This document shows, piece after piece, positions 1 to 7,675 of a stretch of 33,659 nucleotides of DNA; the stretch's first letter is position 1; every line of letters starts with the position of its first letter. Origin of the DNA: Azoarcus sp. (GTDB lineage Bacteria > Pseudomonadota > Gammaproteobacteria > Burkholderiales > Rhodocyclaceae); contig JAISPJ010000005.1 of assembly GCA_031274995.1 (NCBI GenBank), positions 1 to 33,659 of the forward strand, in the 5' to 3' direction. The translations under genes and the position numbers were made by a program. Under the pieces are notes generated by a model. The model was not told the DNA's origin. It worked only from the letters and a program-made list of their open reading frames with translations, and did not search any database.

Positions 1-275
1 TTCCACCCGGTCAGGTCCTCATAACGCGCCTGCGCGTACATGTGCCGCAGCCCGTGCATCCTGTGCAGGCCCGCCGCCTGGGTCTGACCGTCGTAAAGGT
101 TGCGCTGCTCGATGTAGTCTTTGTTGGACGGAATGAGCGCCCCCGCCCCGGCCAGCCGATGCGCGGCATCGAGCACTGCGCGCTGTTCTGCCGTGCGGAT
201 GGGGATGACGCGCTCACGTCCACCCCCTCGTCACGGAACCGTCAAGTCGTATCGCGTCTAACTGGCAGCCTCTTC
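1..275 (-). pseudogene. Integrase fragment, frameshifted, cut by window edge
   Basis: Read on the minus strand, one frame gives ERVIPIRTAEQRAVLDAAHR and, further on, HGLRHMYAQARYEDLTGW. This resembles the catalytic domain of the phage/ICE 'integrase domain-containing' tyrosine recombinases, and HGLRH would supply the active-site H-x-x-R. The frame is interrupted just upstream: a run of five C on the plus strand (223-227) shifts the phase, and removing one base would join it to an upstream TRGG-type segment, as expected in this family. No start codon or N-terminal domain is present to the right, so only a middle and C-terminal piece survives and it continues off the left edge. The family assignment comes from motif recall, not alignment. 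It is probably non-functional. Confidence 0.55.
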
Positions 276-352
276 GCAGCGCCCCACCTGGTGGTTGTGG
301 CAGCATTCTGCCCCCGTCACTGTGGGGCAGTGACGCGGGCTATTTGCGGCAG

Positions 353-1272
353 CTAGGTATTGCTTTCGCGCTTGCTCTCCAGAAAATCCAGCAGCGATTC
401 CCCCTCTTTCAGCCCTGCCAGCGAAAGCATTTTTGCGCCAGCTTTTTCAACTGAGTCGCGCACTGCCTGAGAATTGAGACGGGCATAGATGGCGGTTGCC
501 TTCTGACTTTTCTGTCCCAGACTAGCGCCGATGATTGGAAGCGATGCCCCGCCGATTGCTTGCCAACTTCCAAGTGTCCGTCTCAGATCGTGGAGAGTGA
601 CACCGTTGGGAACATTACGCCCATATGGAATACCAGCCCTATCCAACACACGCTTGATCGCTGTCCTCGCATCAACAAAATGTCCTGTCGATCCTGAACC
701 GGGAAACACAAAACCTTTGCCTCCATACTTTTCCCGGCGTGCTCGCAGAATTTCCACCGCATCGGGTGAAAGCATCACAATCTGAGGATCACCGTTTTTA
801 GTTCTTGGTATTTTCCATGTAGCTAATCCCAGATTGATTTCTTCCCAACACATCACGCAGACGTTTCCCCGCCGCACGCCAGTCAACAACGCCAGCAAAA
901 AGAAATCGACGATAGAACCACCCTCCTGAGACAGTGAGTGAACAAACTGTTCCAGTTCGTCTTGGTTCAGGAAACGGTCGCGTTCAACCGGCTTACCTTC
1001 CACTTTCAGGTTGTGCGCAGGGCTTGATTTCAAAAAACCCCATTCGACGGCCTGATTGAATATGTTTGATGCTAGTGCGCGGATGCTACGGACACCCAAA
1101 CCATCTCGGGGCCAACTCGCTTGATGACATAAAAGGTTCGCGCTTCGTTCGCTGTCATCCTCATCGCCAGCTTTGGAAGTACGGTGTCGTAGACCACCAA
1201 ACGCTTGCCCTTGGCGGGAGGTTGAAGGGACATAAGAGAAGCGCGGGAAAATTTAAGGCTAACACTTGCCAT
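353..1272 (-). pseudogene. P4-type tyrosine integrase with internal deletion
   Basis: Two parts of one gene lie in different frames. The N-terminal part (about 1272-1085, starting at the ATG at 1270-1272) carries the DUF4102-like arm-binding domain typical of P4 integrases (PPAKGKRLVVYDT, then ARTFYVIKRVG). The larger part (about 1099-353, up to 248 residues) is the catalytic domain, with R in TGVRRGN, H-x-x-R in LHDLRRT and the nucleophile Y in AIYARL. Between them, roughly 100 residues of core-binding domain expected in a 400-residue integrase are missing, and the phase changes near 1085-1100. The usual second histidine (LGHKS in relatives) reads LGQKS here. The gene sits next to a tRNA-Cys 3' fragment, as P4 integrases usually do. 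It is almost certainly inactive unless the catalytic part is translated alone from a TTG near 1099. Confidence 0.85.
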
Positions 1273-1425
1273 GGTACTGTCCTGAATCTTCTGGGCTAGC
1301 ACCGGGCTAGCACAAAAGATCAAAAATGAGTGACAATCAGTCAAGAACAGTAACGATATTACGCCTTAACTTACTGAAATGTAAATGTTTATTTATTTTC
1401 GTTAAAATTCATAGAATCAAAAATT

Positions 1426-1474
1426 CCGGATTGCAAATCCGAGTAGGTCTGTTCGACTCCGGCTCGCGCCTCCA
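1426..1474 (+). other. tRNA-Cys 3' fragment, probable attachment site
   Basis: The segment has the anticodon arm CCGGA-TTGCAAA-TCCGA (GCA anticodon, Cys), a T-loop TTCGACT and an acceptor end CGCGCCTCCA. No D-arm or 5' acceptor strand precedes it; the sequence to the left is AT-rich and unrelated. The T-stem also has at least one mismatch. A 3' tRNA half beside a P4-type integrase is the classic product of integration into a tRNA gene. Given its orientation, the mobile element should lie to the left and the original chromosome to the right. The direct repeat at the other end is outside the window. Confidence 0.75.
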
Positions 1475-1483
1475 AATAAAATC

Positions 1484-1512
1484 AAAGGGTTGCAGCAATG
1501 CAGCCCTTTTTC
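1484..1512 (+). terminator. Rho-independent terminator of the former tRNA-Cys gene
   Basis: The hairpin pairs 1484-1493 with 1500-1509 (ten pairs, one G-U), has a six-base loop and is followed by a T-run to 1512. It lies ten bases after the CCA end of the tRNA-Cys fragment. This supports the region to the right being native downstream flank of a tRNA gene. Confidence 0.75.
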
Positions 1513-1555
1513 AATTCTGGAAAATCTAACATATGTCTAACTTGCGGGCTTCAAA

Positions 1556-2686
1556 CTAATCCAGCGTGCGCCGGTAAGTCTTCGATCCGATGGCCAGCAC
1601 TGCGCCGGTGAAGAGCAGGATGGGCCAGACGTGGGGCCAGAGCAACGCCAGCCCGCTGCCCTTGAGAAGAATGCCACGCGCAATCGCCAGGAAGTGGGTG
1701 AGCGGCAGGATGTTGCCGATGGCTTGCGCCCAGCCGGGCATGGCCTGGAAAGGGAACATGAAGCCGGAGAGCAGGATCGACGGGAGGAAAAAGAAAAATG
1801 TCATTTGCATTGATTGCAACTGGTTGCGGGCGATGGAACTGAAGGTGATGCCGAGCGTCAGGTTGGCGCAGATGAAGAGCAGCACCATGCCGTAGAGCAG
1901 GGGCAGGCTGCCCAGTACGGGGATGTCGAAAATCCAGCGCGATGCCGTCAGGATCAGCGTGACCTGCAAGAGGCCGATGATGATGTAGGGGATGATCTTG
2001 CCGGTGAGCACTTCCAGCGGCGTGGCCGGGGTGGAGAGCAGGTTTTCGAAAGTACCCCGTTCCCGTTCGCGGGTCATGGCGAGACCGGTCATGAGCACCA
2101 TCGTCATGGTCAGGATGACGCCCATTAGTCCCGGGACGACGTTATAGGCAGTGAGCCCTTCCGGGTTGTAACGGCGGTGGATGCGCAAGTCGACCGGCGG
2201 CGGGTGCGGGCGGGCGAAGCCCGGCAGGTCCGGCGCGAAGACTTGAAGCCCCAACTGGTTCAGGACGGAGATCGCGCCGCCCATTGCCATCGGGTCGGTG
2301 GCGTCCGCTTCCACCAGCAGGGCAGGGGAGATGCCCCGCGCCAGATCACGGTGGAACCCCGGCGCAAAGGTGACGACGAACTTGACCTTTCCCTCATCCA
2401 GCAGTTCATCCGCCTGTCGGGCATCGATGCTGCCGACGATGCTGAAATAGCTGCTGTTTTCCATGGCGGCGACGTATGACCGGGCGAAAGGGCCGGGATC
2501 GGCCATGACAACGGCGGTGGGCAGGTTCCGGGGGTCTGAGTTGATGGCAAAGCCGAAAAGCAGGAGTTGAATGATGGGAATGCCGACGATCATGCCGAAG
2601 GTGAGCCTGTCCCGTTTCAACTGGAGGAACTCCTTTATCAGAATGCCGAGCCAGCGTGCTGCGGAGAAAGTGGAGAAGCGCCCCAT
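1556..2686 (-). CDS. ABC-2 type exporter permease, YbhS/YhhJ-like
   Basis: Membrane subunit of an ABC exporter, about 376 residues. One transmembrane helix lies near the N-terminus (FGMIVGIPIIQLLLFGFAI), followed by a large extracytoplasmic domain to about residue 180 and a block of five hydrophobic helices. The conserved loop TRERERGTFENLLSTPATPL is the ABC-2 permease signature that contacts the ATPase. The start is the ATG at 2684-2686: the frame is open further upstream, but that part overlaps the ATPase gene in a shadow frame, while this ATG is one base after the ATPase stop and leaves a protein of normal family length. It is the last gene of adaptor-ATPase-permease. E. coli YbhGFSR has two permeases; only one is present here, so a homodimer is likely. 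The substrate is unknown (drug or toxic compound efflux by family analogy). Confidence 0.88.
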   Translation of the reverse strand: MGRFSTFSAARWLGILIKEFLQLKRDRLTFGMIVGIPIIQLLLFGFAINSDPRNLPTAVVMADPGPFARSYVAAMENSSYFSIVGSIDARQADELLDEGKVKFVVTFAPGFHRDLARGISPALLVEADATDPMAMGGAISVLNQLGLQVFAPDLPGFARPHPPPVDLRIHRRYNPEGLTAYNVVPGLMGVILTMTMVLMTGLAMTRERERGTFENLLSTPATPLEVLTGKIIPYIIIGLLQVTLILTASRWIFDIPVLGSLPLLYGMVLLFICANLTLGITFSSIARNQLQSMQMTFFFFLPSILLSGFMFPFQAMPGWAQAIGNILPLTHFLAIARGILLKGSGLALLWPHVWPILLFTGAVLAIGSKTYRRTLD

Positions 2687-2687
2687 T

Positions 2688-3626
2688 TCAGTGCCTGTTA
2701 CCGCCGTACGGGTCTTGGCTGCCCTGCATGAGATGGATGAAGGCATCTTCCAGCGAAGGCGGGATGGGCTGCATATGCAGGCTGCGGCCTGCCAGTGCGC
2801 GTTCCAGGCTGGTCTGGAGGAGGGCTGCGTCCCGTCCGCTGGCATGGAGGGCTGTTCCGAAGCTCGCCGCCATTTCGACTCCCGGCAACTGCCGCAGGAT
2901 TGAAGTGAGGCCGTGCAGCTTGTGGCCGCTGATTTCCCAGGTGTTCAGGCGAAGGCTGCTGACGATTTCCTCCGCCGTGCCGGAAGCCAGCAATTGCCCG
3001 CAGGAAAGATAGGCGAGCCGGTGGCAGCGTTCCGCTTCGTCCATGTAATGCGTGGAAACGAGCACGGTGATGCCGGAAGCGGACAGGTGGTGGATTTCTT
3101 CCCAAAAATCCCGCCGGGCCTTGGGATCGACCCCGGCGGTAGGTTCATCGAGAAGCAGTAGCCTCGGGCGGTGCAACAGGCAGGAAGCCAGCGCAAGCCG
3201 CTGTTTCCAGCCGCCGGACAGTGTTCCTGCCAGTTGTCGGCGTCGGCTTGCCAAACCCAGTTCTTCCAGGGTGCGCGTCACCGCCCGGCGACGATCCGCC
3301 ACGCCGAACATGCGGGCGATGAAATCCAGATTTTCCTCGATGGAGAGATCGTCCCAAAGGGAGAACCGCTGGGTCATGTAGCCCACTTGGGGTTTGATCC
3401 GGGCGCTGTCTTTCACGACATCCAGCCCCAGGCAGGTGCCCCGGCCACTGTCCGGGGTAAGCAGGCCGCAGAGCAGGCGGATGGAAGTGGTCTTGCCGCT
3501 GCCGTTGGGGCCGAGGAAACCGAAAATCTCGCCTTCCCGCACCTGCAAAGCCAGGTTCTTTACAACGTGCTTGTCACCGAAATGCTTGTTGAGCCCACTG
3601 ACATCGATGGCGAGGGGCGCGTCCAT
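2688..3626 (-). CDS. ABC exporter ATP-binding protein, YbhF-like
   Basis: Cytoplasmic ATPase of 312 residues that powers the adjacent ABC-2 permease. Walker A is GPNGSGKTT (about 39-47), the signature is LSGGWKQRLALA, Walker B is RLLLLDEPTAGVDP, and the H-loop is in STHYMDEAERC. It has one nucleotide-binding domain, whereas E. coli YbhF has two fused, so it should act as a dimer. The C-terminal roughly 90 residues form the extension usual in this exporter subfamily. The start ATG (3624-3626) is one base from the stop of the upstream adaptor gene, and its own stop is one base before the permease start, so translation of all three is probably coupled. Confidence 0.92.
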   Translation of the reverse strand: MDAPLAIDVSGLNKHFGDKHVVKNLALQVREGEIFGFLGPNGSGKTTSIRLLCGLLTPDSGRGTCLGLDVVKDSARIKPQVGYMTQRFSLWDDLSIEENLDFIARMFGVADRRRAVTRTLEELGLASRRRQLAGTLSGGWKQRLALASCLLHRPRLLLLDEPTAGVDPKARRDFWEEIHHLSASGITVLVSTHYMDEAERCHRLAYLSCGQLLASGTAEEIVSSLRLNTWEISGHKLHGLTSILRQLPGVEMAASFGTALHASGRDAALLQTSLERALAGRSLHMQPIPPSLEDAFIHLMQGSQDPYGGNRH

Positions 3627-3627
3627 G

Positions 3628-4593
3628 TCACTTCCCGGTCAGGCGCACATCCAGGGGCAGCCCCGGATGCAGGGCGGAAGCCTGTTCCCGCGCCGGTACG
3701 GCTTCGACACGGAAGACGAGCTTTTCCCGGCTCTTCCGGCTGTAGATAACGGGAGGGGTGAATTCAGCCTGTGGCGCGATGAAATCGATGACGGCGCGGA
3801 TGGGCGCGGCGCAACCATCACAGTACGCTTCCACGGCTTGTCCGGTCTGGATGCGGGCAAGGCCGGTTTCCGGCACATAGAAGCGCAGCCGCCGCCGGTC
3901 ATCCGGCAACAGGCTTGCTACGGGAGAACCTGCCGGAATCCATTCCCCTGGGCGATACCAGGTATCGGCAATTTCTCCGGCAGTGGGAGCGGAGACGGTT
4001 TTCCGCTCCACCGTCCAGCGCCGTTGCGATGTCTGGGCTTGCGCTGCCTGTAATTCGGCTTGGGCGCCGCGCACTTCCGGTTCCCTGCCCAGGGTGTCCC
4101 GGTAAGCGGAGAGTTGTTGTTTGGCCGCTTCCACCTGAGCCAATGCCTGATCGTGGTTGCCGATGGCCTCGTCGATGGCGGCGGGTGAAACAAAGTTTTC
4201 ACGGGCAAGCGACCGTTGGCGCTCAAGCCGGAGTTTGGCGAGCCGCAGATTCGCCTGCGCCGCTTGCAAGCTGGCTTCCAGTGCGGCGATTTCCGTCTGC
4301 CGACGCGGTTCTTTCAGGTTTTCCACCTTTTCCCGCGCGGAATCGGCTCGAGCCTCGGCCTCCAGCAGAGCGTCGATTTCCGGGTCTGCCGCCACCACAA
4401 AAACTGCCTGTCCTTCGCTCACCCTTGTGCCGCGTGGCGAGTCCAGGCTTTTAAGATACCCCGCCTGCGGCGCGGCCAGGTAGATGAATTCGCCTTCCAC
4501 GTAGCCCTGGTAAATGGGCGCACCATCGTTGTGGCATCCGGCCAGCAGGCAGGCCGGGGCGCAGATGATGAGGCAGCGGAGAAGATTCATCAT
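3628..4593 (-). CDS. HlyD-family periplasmic adaptor, lipoprotein (YbhG-like)
   Basis: Membrane-fusion protein of 321 residues linking the inner-membrane exporter to the outer membrane. The N-terminus has a lipobox, LLAGC, with Cys20 as the lipid-modified residue, so the mature protein is probably tethered by lipid rather than by a transmembrane helix. A first lipoyl half follows (GYLKSLDSPRGTRVSEGQAV), then a long Ala/Glu/Gln-rich coiled-coil hairpin (about 75-195), a second lipoyl half (VSAPTAGEIADTWYRPGEWI) and a beta-barrel domain. It is first in the operon with the ATPase and permease. No outer membrane channel gene is adjacent, so a TolC encoded elsewhere (perhaps that at 27805-29178) would be needed. 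The substrate cannot be read from the sequence. Confidence 0.88.
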   Translation of the reverse strand: MMNLLRCLIICAPACLLAGCHNDGAPIYQGYVEGEFIYLAAPQAGYLKSLDSPRGTRVSEGQAVFVVAADPEIDALLEAEARADSAREKVENLKEPRRQTEIAALEASLQAAQANLRLAKLRLERQRSLARENFVSPAAIDEAIGNHDQALAQVEAAKQQLSAYRDTLGREPEVRGAQAELQAAQAQTSQRRWTVERKTVSAPTAGEIADTWYRPGEWIPAGSPVASLLPDDRRRLRFYVPETGLARIQTGQAVEAYCDGCAAPIRAVIDFIAPQAEFTPPVIYSRKSREKLVFRVEAVPAREQASALHPGLPLDVRLTGK

Positions 4594-4655
4594 GGGGCAG
4601 TGTGATATGTTTGCCGTGGATTCTTACGCTAATACGCGCGTGAGGCAACAGGGGC

Positions 4656-4711
4656 GTCGGTACGCCGACTGTCGGTACGCCAACCGTCGGGGCGGAAAAT
4701 TTTTCGCCCCG
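4656..4711. repeat. 15-bp tandem repeat followed by a palindrome
   Basis: GTCGGTACGCC begins two successive 15-bp units (4656-4670 and 4671-4685) and a third starts with GTCGG at 4686. It runs into a 24-bp near-perfect palindrome at 4688-4711 (arms CGGGGCG and CGCCCCG around an A/T core). It lies just upstream of the adaptor gene (which starts at 4593, minus strand) and could be an operator or a transcript hairpin. Apart from this, the gap 4594-4800 shows nothing recognisable. Confidence 0.5.
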
Positions 4712-4807
4712 ACCTCTGCTGTGAGAAAGCGTACAAATCAGCGCTGGAAATCGTGAAAGCGTGTTGATGCGTAGATCATATGCTCAATATCAATCGAGAA
4801 ACCATGA

Positions 4808-5175
4808 ATGCCCGTGACGCTGAATCTGCACTGCTTACCCGGTGTGCCGCCGTCGCACGGGAATCTGCGCAGACCGCTAAGGATCAGCGCGAGGCCAATG
4901 TGTTTCGGTTGGCGGCGATTGTCGCTACACAGTCCTTTGAATGTGTACCTGGCCGGTGGGATGGCTGCCCATCTTTACACGGCGAGCCGCGTTACCGCCG
5001 ATGTGGATGCAGAATTTGGTGCTCGCATTTTTCTTCCCAATGACCTCATGGTTGAAGTCACATTGGAAGAGCCTTGGTTGGGTACATTGGTGGGCAAGCT
5101 ATGCTGCGCTTGAATCTCCGGGACGCTGTTGCTCTAGCCCGCCAAGTTGAAAGCGCGGCACGCGAAGTCCAATAA
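4808..5175 (+). pseudogene. Broken nucleotidyltransferase-like gene (AbiEii/DUF6036 type)
   Basis: Frame 2 from a TTG at 4937 reads NVYLAGGMAAHLYTASRVT and then ADVDAEFGARIFLPNDLMVE. GG-M..HLY followed by T-x-DVDAEF is the pattern of small nucleotidyltransferase-fold proteins of the AbiEii/DUF6036 kind, often found on mobile elements. After EVTLEE the sequence jumps: the C-terminal piece MLRLNLRDAVALARQVESAA continues in another frame from 5101 to a stop at 5173-5175. The middle of the protein (probably around 100 residues) appears deleted. The stretch 4804-4935 has an open frame beginning MNARDAESALL that I do not recognise and that may be a remnant of a preceding gene. It is non-functional as it stands. 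Confidence 0.6.
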
Positions 5176-5180
5176 CTTGC

Positions 5181-5438
5181 CTACCCCGGCTTACGAGTTT
5201 CCTCCTCCACCCAAATGTGGTGCGCCACCCAATGCTCCAGCGCCAGTTCCATATGCTCGCAGAGGATGACCGTCATCGGTCGCTGCTGGAGGACGGTGAG
5301 TGTTTGCTGGGCAGTGAGTCCGTAGGCAATCAGTTGCTCGCGTTGCAATGGGTCGATTTCTTCGCCGAATTCGGCCAGCCGTACGCGGTGGCCGGTGGGC
5401 GTGCCGGTGAGGCGGATGCGGACGGTGCGCGCGATCAT
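5181..5438 (-). CDS. feoA: Ferrous iron transport protein A
   Basis: Cytoplasmic SH3-fold protein of 85 residues that helps FeoB-dependent Fe(II) uptake. The core RVRLAEFGEE...LIAYGLTAQQTLTVLQQRPMT followed by a hydrophobic ELALE-like segment (MELALEHWVAHHIWVEE) matches the FeoA domain. The start is the ATG at 5436-5438, whose last base is the first base of the feoB TAA stop (TAATG overlap), so translation is coupled. Longer upstream frames lie entirely inside feoB and are rejected. The order is feoB then feoA, the reverse of the common feoAB arrangement. Confidence 0.85.
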   Translation of the reverse strand: MIARTVRIRLTGTPTGHRVRLAEFGEEIDPLQREQLIAYGLTAQQTLTVLQQRPMTVILCEHMELALEHWVAHHIWVEEETRKPG

Positions 5439-7402
5439 TAAAAGCCCGCGAAACGCAAGAAATGGTTGAGCAGGCCGCCGACGAAAAAGGCCGTGGGCAT
5501 GATGATCGCCAGCATCAGGGCGGCGATGCGTATCCCCTGCTCCTTGACGATCATCATCACGCTGGCAATGCAGGGAACGAAGAGTGTGAGCGTGAACATG
5601 CCGACGACGGCTTGAAGCGCGTTCAACTGGCTGCCCAGTATGAAAAGCCCGGTTGCGCCGAAATCCCGCCGCAGGAACCCCATGACGAAGGCGGCGCTCG
5701 CTTCGGGCGGAAGTCCGAGCCAGCCGGTGACGAGGGGCTTGCCGGCTTCGATGACCCAGGGCAGCGCGCCAAGGCGGTCGAGCGCGAACATGATGAAGGT
5801 GCCGAGCAAGAAGAGCGGGATGACTTCGGCGAGATACCACTTGAGCCGTCCGGCTGTTTTTTTGAGGACATTGCCCATTACGGGCATGCGCATGGGCGGC
5901 AGCTCGGTGACGAGGGGGATACGGTGCCCTTTGACCAGCCGTCCGGAAAGCCACCCTGTGAAGAGCAGGATGAGCACGATACACAGTCCCCAAAGTGCCG
6001 CCGCACTGAAGGATATACCGCCCAGCACGCCGAGGACGACGCCAAGCTGCGCGGAGCAGGGAATGGCAAGCGCAAGCAGGAAAGTGGTGATGAGCCGTTC
6101 GCGCGGGGTGTGGAGAATGCGTGTGGTGAGGGTGGCCATCGTCACGCAGCCAAGCCCGAGCACCATCGGCAGCACGGCGCGGCCATTCAGCCCGAGAAAG
6201 GCGAAGGCGCGATTGGCGATGACGGAAAGACGGGAGAAGTAACCGGAATCTTCCAGTACGCCGAAGGCGAGGAAGAAAGTGGTGACAATGGGAAGGATGA
6301 GCGCCAATGCGTAAGTCATGCCCATCGTCCAAAGCCCGTATTCGCCCACGAGCATGTCGGCGAGCCAGCCTTGCCCGAGGTGGGTGCGCACAAAATCCGT
6401 GATGCCGGGGTTGAGTATGCCGGCGAAAAATTTTTCTTCCATGAGGCCGACAAGGACGCCTGCGCCAAAATCACCGACGAAAAGATAGATGGCATAGAGT
6501 ACGGCCAGCAGCAGCGGCCAGCCCCATAATGGATGCACCGCGATTTTTCCGAACAGCAGCGAAAGCGTGCGGTCAGGGGCGGCATCTTGCCGGGTGACAG
6601 TACGGGCCAGCGCTGCGGCGGCGCGACCGCGTTCGCGTGCCAGCCGTGCTGGCAATGAGTCGGGTCCGGTAAGCGGGGCAAGCCCATGAATGCGGGCGAG
6701 GATTTCGCCACCTGCCGCTTGGGTTTTGATCCAGCGTTCGACTTCGCTGTCCCGGCCAAGCAGCAGAATGGCCAGCCCGCGTGCGGCCAAGTGAGGATGG
6801 GGGGCACTTTCTGCCAGCAGCGCGGCAACCGTTTCGATGGCCTGTTCGATTTCGTCATCGTAGCGCAGGAGCGGGGCGGGGACTCTGGCGCTGGCAAGGG
6901 TATCGGTCAGCGCTGTGATGCCTTCACCACCGGTTGCCACGGTGGAGACAACCGGAGTCGCCAGCCCTTCGGACAGCGCCGCCGTGTCGATAGCCACACC
7001 TCGCGCGCGCGCTTCGTCGGCCATGTTGAGAGCCAGAACAAGAGGTACGCCGAGTTCGGCGAGCAGCGCCGTGAGGTTGAGCGTGCGCCGCAAGCTCTTG
7101 GCGTCGCCCACCTGGACGATGAGACGCAGGTTTTCATTGAGCAGCGCCCGCATCGTGGCGCGCTCGTCGTCGCTGCGCGAGGGCAGGGCAAGCACGCCCG
7201 GCGTGTCGAGCAGCGAGGCAGCCCGGTCAAACCGCGCCGCTGCGCGCGCGGCTTCAACGGTGGTTCCGGGGTAGTTCGAGACGTTGACGTAAGTGCCGGT
7301 CAGGCGGTGGAAGAGTACCGATTTGCCGACGTTTGGATGCCCGACCAGGACCAGCGTGCTATTGCCCGACGCAAGGGCCGGGGAAAGCGGGGAGCAGTAC
7401 AT
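5438..7402 (-). CDS. feoB: Ferrous iron transporter B
   Basis: Inner-membrane Fe(II) transporter of 654 residues. The N-terminal G domain has G1 GHPNVGKS (21-28), G2 in NYPGTTVE, G3 DTPG (66-69) and G4 NMAD (126-129). A helical linker follows to about residue 280, and then the transmembrane part with the two Gate cores recognisable by PCSAQLGVV and FVPCIASVMMIVKEQG. It is shorter than E. coli FeoB (773 residues), mainly in the linker and C-terminus, and lacks the C-terminal soluble tail. The ATG at 7400-7402 has no good Shine-Dalgarno. A Fur-like sequence and a promoter candidate lie directly upstream, so induction under iron limitation is expected. feoA follows with a one-base overlap. Confidence 0.95.
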   Translation of the reverse strand: MYCSPLSPALASGNSTLVLVGHPNVGKSVLFHRLTGTYVNVSNYPGTTVEAARAAARFDRAASLLDTPGVLALPSRSDDERATMRALLNENLRLIVQVGDAKSLRRTLNLTALLAELGVPLVLALNMADEARARGVAIDTAALSEGLATPVVSTVATGGEGITALTDTLASARVPAPLLRYDDEIEQAIETVAALLAESAPHPHLAARGLAILLLGRDSEVERWIKTQAAGGEILARIHGLAPLTGPDSLPARLARERGRAAAALARTVTRQDAAPDRTLSLLFGKIAVHPLWGWPLLLAVLYAIYLFVGDFGAGVLVGLMEEKFFAGILNPGITDFVRTHLGQGWLADMLVGEYGLWTMGMTYALALILPIVTTFFLAFGVLEDSGYFSRLSVIANRAFAFLGLNGRAVLPMVLGLGCVTMATLTTRILHTPRERLITTFLLALAIPCSAQLGVVLGVLGGISFSAAALWGLCIVLILLFTGWLSGRLVKGHRIPLVTELPPMRMPVMGNVLKKTAGRLKWYLAEVIPLFLLGTFIMFALDRLGALPWVIEAGKPLVTGWLGLPPEASAAFVMGFLRRDFGATGLFILGSQLNALQAVVGMFTLTLFVPCIASVMMIVKEQGIRIAALMLAIIMPTAFFVGGLLNHFLRFAGF

Positions 7403-7422
7403 GGAAAAATGTAAGTATTACC

Positions 7423-7480
7423 TTAATGAAAATGATAATACTCCTCATTTATGATATAAGCCAGATCTGTCACGGTACAA
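7423..7480 (-). promoter_or_regulatory. Candidate feoB promoter with Fur box
   Basis: On the minus strand, TTGTAC (7475-7480) and TATATC (7453-7458) are spaced by 16 bases and could be the -35 and -10. Just downstream, 7423-7443 carries an AATGAAAATGATAATA stretch matching the repeated (A/T)AT pattern of Fur boxes. Its placement across the start of transcription fits repression by Fe-Fur. This is a partial match only. Confidence 0.5.
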
Positions 7481-7572
7481 GCCGGATCGGGCTCTTCCTT
7501 GCGGCACGGCCTGAGAACGGATGTGGGGGGGGCGAATGTATGCATTGTCATGTGGAGCGTTACGGAAACTTT

Positions 7573-7600
7573 TTGTTTGACGTTTCAGTTTCAATATAAT
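7573..7600 (+). promoter_or_regulatory. Candidate promoter for the yfiR-yfiN pair
   Basis: TTGTTT (7573-7578) and a perfect TATAAT (7595-7600) are separated by 16 bases, about 75 bases before the yfiR-like ATG. A run of eight G (7525-7532) lies about 40 bases upstream of the -35. Its length could vary, but its role is unknown. Confidence 0.45.
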
Positions 7601-7675
7601 GAGTTACGATTCTTCGCCGGAACCCCGGCTTCCGGTTTGTTATGGGTATGCTGCCACGCACAGGGCAGGAGTTTT

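Noticed and set aside
1426-1474. Complete tRNA-Cys gene
   Set aside because: The 5' acceptor strand and D-arm are missing and the T-stem has a mismatch, so only the 3' part is present.
1810-2130. Plus-strand frames within the exporter permease
   Set aside because: They are shadows of the permease gene; ABC-2 motifs on the minus strand decide the coding strand.
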